The notes under the pieces were generated by a model. It was not told where the DNA came from. It ran no database searches and saw nothing but the letters and a program-made list of their open reading frames with translations. Positions 1-6,351 of a stretch of 6,833 nucleotides of DNA are shown here, piece by piece (position 1 is the first letter of the stretch; every line of letters starts with the position of its first letter). The stretch lies in the NCBI GenBank assembly GCA_014382645.1, contig JACNJI010000100.1, positions 1 through 6,833 on the forward strand, given 5' to 3'. Source of the DNA: Verrucomicrobiota bacterium. GTDB lineage: Bacteria > Verrucomicrobiota > Verrucomicrobiia > Opitutales > Seribacteraceae. Position numbers and translations under genes: made by a program.

Positions 1-611
1 TGGGTGTCTATCCGAGTTTCATTCTCGGGTCATACAGCTATGTGCAGCCCGTACGTAATCCCGTCACTCGCAAGATCAATCACCTGGTTGGCCTCTATGT
101 GCAATTGCAGCACGGCAAACACTCCTATCCGACTTGGGACAAGACCAAGAAGATCTACATGGGCGGGCTTTTCGCGATTCGCGATGACAAGGGGCGGTAC
201 ACGATCAACGAAGTGAATGGCCGTCACAACGGAAGCGACACGCCCCTGACCACAGTCCGGGCCATCGAACCGTCCCCGTTCCGAAACGACATGGACGTCT
301 ACTTCGGTGGGCATGATTGTGCAAACATCATGTCGACGAATTTCGCCTGGATGTACAAGGCTCCGCTGCGGACGGTACTCAGACTGCCGCCGAAAATAAG
401 CGCGAGGGATCAGGCGAGGGAATGGAAGGATGTCTCGGGGCGGGTGATTCAAGCGGTTCTCAAAGACGCGACCCAAGAAAAAGTCATATTGTCAAAGGAG
501 GGAAGGGAATACGTTCTTCCGCTTGTCCGCCTAAGTGAAGGAGACCGCGAATACGTTAAAAAATATGTTCAAGAGAGACAATCGGGCGCAATTTCACCGG
601 CCAAGAAGTAG
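1..611 (+). CDS. SHD1-domain protein, 3' part (5' end outside the window)
   Basis: The reading frame is open from base 3 to the TAG at 609-611, so the gene begins upstream and about 202 C-terminal residues are visible. An internal ATG-like start is not needed, because sensible protein continues through the window edge. The last third, roughly bases 417-566, matches the SHD1 (SLA1 homology domain 1) pattern common in PVC proteins: an R-E-W opening, a short beta-rich stretch with a K-V-x-L-x-K core, an L-P-L strand, then L-S-E-x-D-x-x-Y-V. The preceding 130 residues are rich in Tyr, Gly and His, include a Y-F-G-G-H-D-C stretch near base 303 and an A-W-M-Y stretch near base 345, and look like the end of a beta-rich, perhaps propeller-like, repeat domain; I do not recognise that family. 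The final residues (GAISPAKK) look like a loose tail. Function is unknown. SHD1 modules are usually assumed to mediate binding. Whether the protein is exported cannot be judged without the N terminus. Confidence 0.8.
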   Translation, partial: GVYPSFILGSYSYVQPVRNPVTRKINHLVGLYVQLQHGKHSYPTWDKTKKIYMGGLFAIRDDKGRYTINEVNGRHNGSDTPLTTVRAIEPSPFRNDMDVYFGGHDCANIMSTNFAWMYKAPLRTVLRLPPKISARDQAREWKDVSGRVIQAVLKDATQEKVILSKEGREYVLPLVRLSEGDREYVKKYVQERQSGAISPAKK

Positions 612-766
612 TGTTACCCGTGGCCAAGTTGCCAGTTCAGCCATCGGCCGACCAGGACATGGAGCTCGCCACCCTTGCAGGGAGATACGACTTAACAAAG
701 AACAGCACCCCTGACCAGAAACTTTCTTGGACACAGATTCCTCCATTGTGTATAAAGAATTGCTAG
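611..766 (+). other. Possible small ORF or coding remnant, 51 codons
   Basis: A GTG at 611 overlaps the last base of the upstream stop and opens a 51-codon frame ending with TAG at 764-766. The predicted peptide (starting LPVAKLPVQPSADQDMELAT after the initiator) is not low-complexity, and its first half has GC-rich third positions. However, there is no ribosome binding site, the predicted promoter of the next gene lies inside it, and I recognise no family. It may be a decayed 3' extension of the SHD1 gene in another frame, or chance. Confidence 0.15.
728..756 (+). promoter_or_regulatory. Predicted sigma70-type promoter for the small membrane protein
   Basis: TGGACA (728-733, 5 of 6 to consensus) and TATAAA (751-756, 5 of 6) are separated by 17 bp. 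Transcription would start near 763, leaving a leader of about 12-13 nt before the ATG at 776. No Shine-Dalgarno sequence lies in that leader. The call rests on sequence match and position only. Confidence 0.5.
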
Positions 767-775
767 AAATAAATT

Positions 776-1033
776 ATGAACATGACCAAAGATAATCTCC
801 GTACCTTTCTAGGGTGGTGCACGGTCATTAACCTAGGACTCCTTTTATATTGGATTCTCGCTCTTGTCTTTGCCCGCGACTGGGTGTTTTGGGTTCACAC
901 TTCGGCGGTTGAGATATCCAAAGAGAGCTTTGCCGAAATCAATTACGCCATGATGGGTTACTACAAACTGGCGGTGATTCTTTTCAACGTGACTCCGTAC
1001 TTGGTACTCAGGTTCGCAAAGTTCTCCCGATAA
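776..1033 (+). CDS. Small two-helix inner-membrane protein, DUF6868-like
   Basis: This 85-residue protein has two predicted membrane segments, about residues 11-33 and 58-80, joined by a loop of about 24 residues containing His41 and acidic residues. The opening F-L-G-W-C-T-V-I-N, the D-W-V/W-V-H loop and the Y-Y-K-L...F-N-V-T-P-Y-L second helix fit my recollection of the DUF6868 family, whose members are about 80 residues long and of unknown function. Polar residues inside or next to the helices (Asn19, Lys64, Asn71) are where conserved positions would be expected. The start is ATG 776; a second in-frame ATG at 782 is an alternative, and neither has a clear ribosome binding site. A good promoter lies immediately upstream, so the gene is probably its own transcription unit. 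The downstream sulfatase is co-directional but 88 nt away. No function can be assigned. Family identity is from memory, not from a search. Confidence 0.8.
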   Translation: MNMTKDNLRTFLGWCTVINLGLLLYWILALVFARDWVFWVHTSAVEISKESFAEINYAMMGYYKLAVILFNVTPYLVLRFAKFSR

Positions 1034-1072
1034 ACCGGAGCGGCGGGGTTTGCGGTTGAGCTGCTTTTCTTT

Positions 1073-1091
1073 AGCGGAAGCCGCTTTCTTT
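1073..1091 (+). terminator. Weak candidate hairpin terminator
   Basis: AGCGG (1073-1077) and CCGCT (1081-1085) form a perfect 5-bp stem with a 3-nt loop, followed by a T-rich run (TTTCTTT). The stem is short and the T run is interrupted, so termination would be inefficient at best. It lies 40 nt after the small membrane protein gene and before the sulfatase, where a boundary would make sense. Confidence 0.25.
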
Positions 1092-1121
1092 AGTGCATGG
1101 GAACCTGCCCTTTGCTAGTGG

Positions 1122-2489
1122 ATGAGTATGTCCAAGACTTACCTTCTATCTTTTCTTTTCTTCTCTTTGGGTGGCTATGTCCTGTCCGGCGCGAACCAAC
1201 CCAACGTCATCCTCATGATGGCGGATGATTTGGGGTATAACGATTTGTCCTGCTATGGGAGCAAGAGGCAAAAGACCCCTGTTCTCGACAAGCTGGCGAC
1301 GGAGGGTTTGCGCCTAACCAGTTTTTATGCGGGCGCCACGGTGTGCACGCCCTCGCGCATGGCCTTGCTCACGGGAGCTTATCCTCCGCGCCTCGGCTGG
1401 AACGGAGGCGTGGTCGGTTACGGACTGAAGACCCACAACGGATTGGCTCCGGCGGCTCGAACCATGGGCGAAGTGTTCAAGGAGGCCGGATACAAGACGG
1501 CCTTGATCGGGAAATGGCACTTGGGCGACACGCCGGAATTGCATCCCATGGGACAAGGGTTTGATCTGACTTACTTCATCGACAAGAGCAACAACCAGAC
1601 CAAGAAGCTCTGGCGGGGAAGGGAATTGGAGGCCGATCCCTTTGACAACCGCAGACTGACGGAAAATTTCATCAAGGAGGCGGTCAACTTCATCAAATCG
1701 AACAAGAAGAATCCCTTCTTTTTATACCTGCCTTTCAGCGCTCCTCATTTTCCCGCCCAATCGCATCCCGACTGGAAAGGGAAATCGGCCAATGCCGACT
1801 ACGGGGACGTGGTCGAGGAGCTGGACGGGCGGATTTGCGATTTGCTGAAGGTTCTCAAGGACGAAGAGCTGAAGAAGAACACCATCGTGGTCTTCTTGTC
1901 GGACAACGGGACCGAGCCTGGGCAGAGGAAATGGGGAAGCGGCGAGCCTTTCCGCGGATTGAAATGGAGCGCGTTGGAAGGCGGTACGCGGGTTCCTTGC
2001 ATCATTCGTTTCCCTGACGTGATCCCCGCCGGGGAGGTGACGGACAAACTGACCACCGCGATTGATCTTTTGCCCACTCTCGCCAGCGCTTGCGGGATCA
2101 CGTTGAAGGAGGGGCAGGGCGTCGTGCCCAAGATTGATGGTTTGAACCTGTGGGCGAGCTTGCAAGGCAAGGCCAATACCCATCCCCGAAACAGTTTGCT
2201 GTACTGGCAGGGTTGGGCCGTACCCCAGGCGATCCGGGTGGGCGACTGGAAGCTCTACCTCGACAAGGTAAAGGAAATCCCCGGTACGAGCAAGGCGCCC
2301 GTACTCATTGATCTGTCCAAGGATCCGGCGGAAGAAAAGGACTTGGCTGCGGAATATCCGGGGAAAGTGAAGAACATGAAGACCTTAGCCGAGAAACTAC
2401 TGAAGGACATTGAGGAGAACTCCACTCCACTTGGTGGGCCGCCTGACACTCGCAAGAAAAGTCCCAAGCGTGGACAGTGGATTCCTTGA
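1122..2489 (+). CDS. Secreted sulfatase, S1 family (arylsulfatase A-like)
   Basis: This 455-residue protein is predicted to hydrolyse sulfate esters, probably on sulfated glycans, outside the cytoplasm. Residues 1-24 form a Sec signal peptide (hydrophobic core 7-21, likely cut near SGA). The alkaline-phosphatase-like sulfatase fold follows at once: Asp35-Asp36 (calcium ligands); Cys75-Thr-Pro-Ser-Arg79, the motif in which Cys becomes formylglycine; G-K-W-H-L-G at 130-135 (Lys131 and His133); His209 in A-P-H; Asp261-Asn262 in S-D-N-G; and Lys281 before E-G-G-T-R. All expected catalytic and metal-binding residues are present, and the length is normal. ATG 1122 is the first start after an in-frame TAG at 1116; ATG 1128 would also fit. 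No Shine-Dalgarno sequence is evident. The maturation enzyme (FGE or anSME) is not in the window. The gene ends 32 nt from the convergent dehydrogenase gene. Substrate and S1 subfamily cannot be read from the sequence. Confidence 0.95.
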   Translation: MSMSKTYLLSFLFFSLGGYVLSGANQPNVILMMADDLGYNDLSCYGSKRQKTPVLDKLATEGLRLTSFYAGATVCTPSRMALLTGAYPPRLGWNGGVVGYGLKTHNGLAPAARTMGEVFKEAGYKTALIGKWHLGDTPELHPMGQGFDLTYFIDKSNNQTKKLWRGRELEADPFDNRRLTENFIKEAVNFIKSNKKNPFFLYLPFSAPHFPAQSHPDWKGKSANADYGDVVEELDGRICDLLKVLKDEELKKNTIVVFLSDNGTEPGQRKWGSGEPFRGLKWSALEGGTRVPCIIRFPDVIPAGEVTDKLTTAIDLLPTLASACGITLKEGQGVVPKIDGLNLWASLQGKANTHPRNSLLYWQGWAVPQAIRVGDWKLYLDKVKEIPGTSKAPVLIDLSKDPAEEKDLAAEYPGKVKNMKTLAEKLLKDIEENSTPLGGPPDTRKKSPKRGQWIP

Positions 2490-2521
2490 TGCCGGGAGTT
2501 TAGATCGATAGACAAGAGGGC

Positions 2522-5500
2522 CTATTTACGCTTCGCCTTGTAACGGTTCTCAATGTTCAATACCTCGCCGACCAACTGATGAGAAAGGTTTCCCTCGAGG
2601 ACGAATCCGTCCTTGGTCTTGGAGATGCATCGCCTCTTCCATTGTATATTGTTGCCTTCGCGAAGAGTTACCATGCCATCCTCGGTGATTTCTCGGGAAT
2701 GTCCTCCGTAATACCACTTCCCAAGAGTGGGGTGCCCCTTGAGGTCGATGGTCGGTCGAGGCTTAAAGACAGGAATTGCATCCTCTTCCAAGGATGACGA
2801 AAGCTTGCGAAGCCTGATGTTCCTGAACTCGATGGGAGCTCCTTCCGACTCTAGGCAGAGATATCCCGATGAGGGTGAGATATTGTCCCCGCCTGACACC
2901 TCCTCCCCATTCACCCAAAGGCGAACTTCGCCGTCAATAGCCTTAACGTAGTAGTGGTTCCATTGATTGATTCCCTTGGTGGTTTCCTTTGAGGGAAAGC
3001 TCCGCCTTCCATTTGGCGCAACCGGCGGAAACGGTCGCATTTTTATTGGCCCGACCGGAAAGACGTCCCCGTGACTGGTGAACCAGTCCGCAGGTTTCTT
3101 GTGCCTCGCCTTGTAGACTTCCGCATAGCCAAGATCGAGAACCTGAACTTCTATCCCTTTGGGCAGGCGTCCCTTTCCTGAGGCAAGTTGAGCAATGCTT
3201 TGAGGTGTCGCCCAGACAAATACGCCGGAGTTTCCACCCTTCTTTTTGTGCATCCATTCACAGAGGAGCTCAAAGTTCTTCAATGGTTCTCGGTAGCGGA
3301 TCACTCCGGTTGGTTTTCCGGTACAGAATGCATGATCCAGTTTCCAAGCCCATGTATCCGGCTGGCAGTTTACGTTTACGAAATCATCGCCAGTAAGGAT
3401 TTCCCACCCGGGTTCGTGCCCCTTGGGTGGTACGCTTTCCTTTTCAATTCCCTCCTGTGGAGAATTTTCCTTGGTCCCCGATTGTTTAAGAAAGTGAGCC
3501 ACATCGCAGAGGTCTTGATCCGAAAGGCCAAGCTCGGAAGCCGAAGGCATCCAGGATTCCTTTAGGTGATCGATTTTTGCGCCTGCCCGACGAAAGAGAA
3601 TCTTACGGGTTTCTCCACCCATAACCTTTATTTTCAGGGAGCCTGCATGCCAACTGTAATTAGACATGAAACCTTCCGCTATGTTGTTCCGTCCCCTGAC
3701 TCGTATGGGTTGCTCGTAGCCATGGGCTAGCTTTTCGTCTGGAGATACGATCTCATGCACGATCTGCTCAATCGTTCGCTGTTTTCCCCAGTGGGTTAGC
3801 TCGGGACCAAAGGGTGCTCCCGCACCGTCAATTTTGTGGCATATGTAACATTTTCCGGCCACTGCCTTTCCTCTTTCGGGGTTTCCTTTCAGTTTTGCAA
3901 TTTTGGCCGGAGTCGACACACTAGTCGGTTCTCCAAGATTTTCGGGAACTTGGTAGCTGGCGGTCATGAGTTCACCCTCGAGGTTGTTCAAATCCTTTTC
4001 CACGATCTCACGAATGCTGACCTGATAGTGCACAGGTTGAAACTCGGTCAATTTACCTAGGTCGAGGAGTCGCTCTTTGCGTTCCTTCCGCTCCTCATCA
4101 TTCCTGAAACTGGCAAATGCCATTGCCAGGAAGCGGAATTCATCGACTGGTGGCACCTGTGACCGGATACAGGTATCCAAGTCGCGAATTGATTCCGGAG
4201 TATATAGGCGCCAGGCAAGACGTTTGGCCGTCTTTGACCACTTTTCTGGGTTCGGGAAACGAGGAGCAACCAATTCCCTGTAGACTTCCTTTTCCTTGTT
4301 TGTGAAAGCAACGCCCAAGGCTTCCAAATAATAACGGTTTCTTCCATCATACCCGTCAATTAGATCCCCTATGACGGACTTGCATTGGTCATAGGCAACA
4401 TCCCTAAGACTGAGGGCAACTTCCCTGCGGACGGAGAGGAACTTTGACTTTGCCAAAGCCTTCGCCCGAACAAACGTGCCACCGGGGTCCGCATGCCGCA
4501 GAGCCCGATAGGCGACCAGTGGCTTTTCCGCATCATCTTCGGCGGTTAAGTATTCTGCAACCTTGGCACGTCCCTTGTCACCGAGTTGGGCCAGTACCCA
4601 GATTGCGCGTGCCCTAAGATGGCCCTCCTTTTCGTTGGCTTCCAGAAAGTCATTTACTTTGCCAAAGGCTTTTTCTCCACGAGCAACCAGTTGGGATGCG
4701 GCATGGGAGCGGACGTTGACTGCAGGATTTGCGAGGGCATCTACCAGTCCCTCGATGTTATTGAAATCGATCCTGGGTTTCGGTAGTTTGGTTTGGTCCT
4801 TTCGGGTGATCCGATAGATGCTTCCGCTTACTTGGTTGGTGCGTCGGCTCGTGTCGTTGAAGAAATCGGAGAAGAAGAGCGATCCGTCCGGAGCCAAGGC
4901 GATGTCGGTTGGGAGAAAATGCTGGCCTTTTTTATCTGCCTTGAGACGCACAAACGGTTGATGCCTACCCATCTCGATCTGTGCATCGATCAACTCGGGA
5001 CGGCATGACATGATTTCCTTACGCACCATGCAGCAAACCAGATAAGTACCAGCAAGACCAAGCGTGCCGTCCTCGATGAAAAGATTTCCGGTTGGAGAAC
5101 CCGTACCGTATATGGATCCAGGAGGGAAGGCTCCCGGATAGTTCTCCCTCCAGTGAGATCGTGAAAATCGCCGGCTTTTGTTCCACCCTGCAGGTTCCTC
5201 CCATGTCTTGGCCACTTCCTCCCACGAGCGGCTACCATCCTTTAGGTCAGCATAACCCATGTTGGCATACTCCATGACCCACGAGGATCGGCAGTGGGCT
5301 GGGTCGTCATTATCGCTTTGAAAGATATCACCCTGTGAGGTGACAAACATGTCGTGGGGGTTCCGCATGTTTTCGCCGGTCGGTCGCAATCCTGTTCCGT
5401 CCGGGTTGATGCGCATCGTCATTCCCCCGACATAGACCTCGCCATCGGAACTGGGCTTCCCGATCGCGTCCGGATATCCGTAGTAGCAGCCGGAGAGATA

Positions 5501-6124
5501 ATGCCTTCCATCCTTGGTTCGGATATCGGCCCCGCAATTGCCAAAGGAAAAATGCCATTGTCCGCTGGGAGCGCCAACCACCGCATGAACGGTATGATCG
5601 TGATTCTTGTTCTGGAAACCCGTCAGGAAAACCTCCCGCTTGTCCACCTCGGGTTCGAAGACCGCGTTTCGATTGACATCCGTGTAAACGATTATGGAAG
5701 GAGTGGTGGAGAGAACGATCCGGTTGTCAAACACTGCAATGCCTAGCGGGGCATGCCGTATCTCCTTTTCCGTGACAAATACTTTGGAAGTGTCTGCCTT
5801 TCCGTCACCATCCTTGTCCTCTAGCACCATGACGGAACGACCCGTATCAACGCGAGGTCTTTGGTTGTAGTCAATTCCCTCGGTCAACCACAGGCGTCCC
5901 TTCGCATCAAAATCCATTGCGACAGGGGAGTAGACAAGCGGAGAGCGAGCCCATAGTTCCACCTTGAGGTTTTCATTGCTCAGCTCGAAAGCATCCACGG
6001 GAACTCCTTGAATTTCCCTTTTCTCCCTAGCGAAGGAATCTCGGTCGGGAGCTCCGACCAAATTCAGCGTACCAGCTACGAGAAGGAGAGGCAGGGGTAT
6101 TTGTAGGTTTAGAAAAGATCTCAT
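2522..6124 (-). CDS. PVC-type dehydrogenase / HEAT / cytochrome c / DUF1080 fusion protein
   Basis: The product is an exported protein of 1200 residues from ATG 6124. Residues 1-25 are a Sec signal peptide ending near V-G-A. Residues about 45-445 form a beta-propeller of the 'membrane-bound dehydrogenase' type (TIGR02604-like, distantly related to PQQ sugar dehydrogenases), with a D-x-D-G-D-G-x-x-D calcium loop at 103-111, an N-H-D-H-T-V-H stretch at 174-180 and Q-S-D-N-D-D at 269-274. Residues about 455-720 are alpha-helical HEAT-like repeats. Residues about 745-882 are a cytochrome c module (TIGR02603-like) with heme site C759-Y-I-C-H763 and probable distal ligand Met859. Residues about 905-1108 are DUF1080 (PF06439, 3-keto-disaccharide hydrolase, concanavalin-like fold). 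Residues about 1119-1200 are a small extra module. Family knowledge suggests sugar oxidation with electrons passing to heme; the combined activity is inferred. A TTG at 6151 would add nine residues before the signal peptide, but it lies upstream of a TATAAT box, so ATG 6124 is preferred. Confidence 0.93.
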   Translation of the reverse strand: MRSFLNLQIPLPLLLVAGTLNLVGAPDRDSFAREKREIQGVPVDAFELSNENLKVELWARSPLVYSPVAMDFDAKGRLWLTEGIDYNQRPRVDTGRSVMVLEDKDGDGKADTSKVFVTEKEIRHAPLGIAVFDNRIVLSTTPSIIVYTDVNRNAVFEPEVDKREVFLTGFQNKNHDHTVHAVVGAPSGQWHFSFGNCGADIRTKDGRHYLSGCYYGYPDAIGKPSSDGEVYVGGMTMRINPDGTGLRPTGENMRNPHDMFVTSQGDIFQSDNDDPAHCRSSWVMEYANMGYADLKDGSRSWEEVAKTWEEPAGWNKSRRFSRSHWRENYPGAFPPGSIYGTGSPTGNLFIEDGTLGLAGTYLVCCMVRKEIMSCRPELIDAQIEMGRHQPFVRLKADKKGQHFLPTDIALAPDGSLFFSDFFNDTSRRTNQVSGSIYRITRKDQTKLPKPRIDFNNIEGLVDALANPAVNVRSHAASQLVARGEKAFGKVNDFLEANEKEGHLRARAIWVLAQLGDKGRAKVAEYLTAEDDAEKPLVAYRALRHADPGGTFVRAKALAKSKFLSVRREVALSLRDVAYDQCKSVIGDLIDGYDGRNRYYLEALGVAFTNKEKEVYRELVAPRFPNPEKWSKTAKRLAWRLYTPESIRDLDTCIRSQVPPVDEFRFLAMAFASFRNDEERKERKERLLDLGKLTEFQPVHYQVSIREIVEKDLNNLEGELMTASYQVPENLGEPTSVSTPAKIAKLKGNPERGKAVAGKCYICHKIDGAGAPFGPELTHWGKQRTIEQIVHEIVSPDEKLAHGYEQPIRVRGRNNIAEGFMSNYSWHAGSLKIKVMGGETRKILFRRAGAKIDHLKESWMPSASELGLSDQDLCDVAHFLKQSGTKENSPQEGIEKESVPPKGHEPGWEILTGDDFVNVNCQPDTWAWKLDHAFCTGKPTGVIRYREPLKNFELLCEWMHKKKGGNSGVFVWATPQSIAQLASGKGRLPKGIEVQVLDLGYAEVYKARHKKPADWFTSHGDVFPVGPIKMRPFPPVAPNGRRSFPSKETTKGINQWNHYYVKAIDGEVRLWVNGEEVSGGDNISPSSGYLCLESEGAPIEFRNIRLRKLSSSLEEDAIPVFKPRPTIDLKGHPTLGKWYYGGHSREITEDGMVTLREGNNIQWKRRCISKTKDGFVLEGNLSHQLVGEVLNIENRYKAKRK

Positions 6125-6139
6125 ATCTTTGCCAGTAAC

Positions 6140-6145
6140 ATTATA
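6140..6145 (-). promoter_or_regulatory. Candidate -10 box for the dehydrogenase fusion gene
   Basis: On the minus strand a perfect TATAAT occupies 6145-6140, 15 nt upstream of ATG 6124. Transcription from it would begin near 6133 and leave a leader of only about 9 nt. No convincing -35 is present at 16-18 bp (TTACTT is the best at 17 bp), so an activator or an alternative sigma factor may be needed, or the match may be chance. Confidence 0.35.
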
Positions 6146-6340
6146 TTTCAATTAGGCGAGGAAAGTAATCTCAGAAATATGAGTTTCATTTCGGGCGCAC
6201 ATCTGACGGAAGACAGCCATAATATCGACCTCAATTTTTCAATCCGGTTCCCAATGCAGCTATTTTATCTGAAGTCGACCGATCCAAAATTGTCGCGTTG
6301 AGGGGAATTAGTGTGTAACTCATTCGAGTTTAAGGCTGTT

Positions 6341-6346
6341 TATAAA
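6341..6346 (+). promoter_or_regulatory. Candidate -10 box immediately before the TolC-like gene
   Basis: TATAAA (6341-6346) ends only 5 nt before ATG 6352. A start 6-7 nt downstream of the box would fall at or next to the A of the ATG, giving a leaderless transcript. No good -35 match is seen 16-18 bp upstream. The positional fit is striking, but the motif is short and AT-rich, so this is tentative. Confidence 0.3.
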
Positions 6347-6351
6347 ATGGC

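Noticed and set aside
30..476. 148-codon minus-strand frame opposite the SHD1 gene
   Set aside because: It is antisense to a gene with a recognisable SHD1 module and shows no domain or signal of its own.
1722..2183. Overlapping minus-strand frames (up to 153 codons) inside the sulfatase
   Set aside because: They are shadows of the sulfatase, whose catalytic motifs prove the plus-strand frame.
2490..2521. Possible bidirectional terminator between the convergent genes
   Set aside because: The 32-nt gap contains only an ATCGAT palindrome, with no GC-rich stem or T run.
3188..3565. 125-codon plus-strand frame inside the dehydrogenase gene
   Set aside because: It is antisense to the cytochrome and DUF1080 regions and has no recognisable domain.
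5354..5746. 130-codon plus-strand frame inside the dehydrogenase gene
   Set aside because: It is antisense to well-matched propeller sequence and has no independent support.
14..6195. Repeated GAGTTTCATT at 14-23 and 6181-6190
   Set aside because: A 10-bp match, with one copy inside a coding region, is compatible with chance; no longer repeat or flanking duplication is seen.
6179..6301. 40-codon plus-strand frame in the divergent intergenic region
   Set aside because: The nearest purine-rich site (GAGGA at 6158-6162) is 16 nt from the ATG, too far, and the peptide resembles nothing known to me; kept only as a note.
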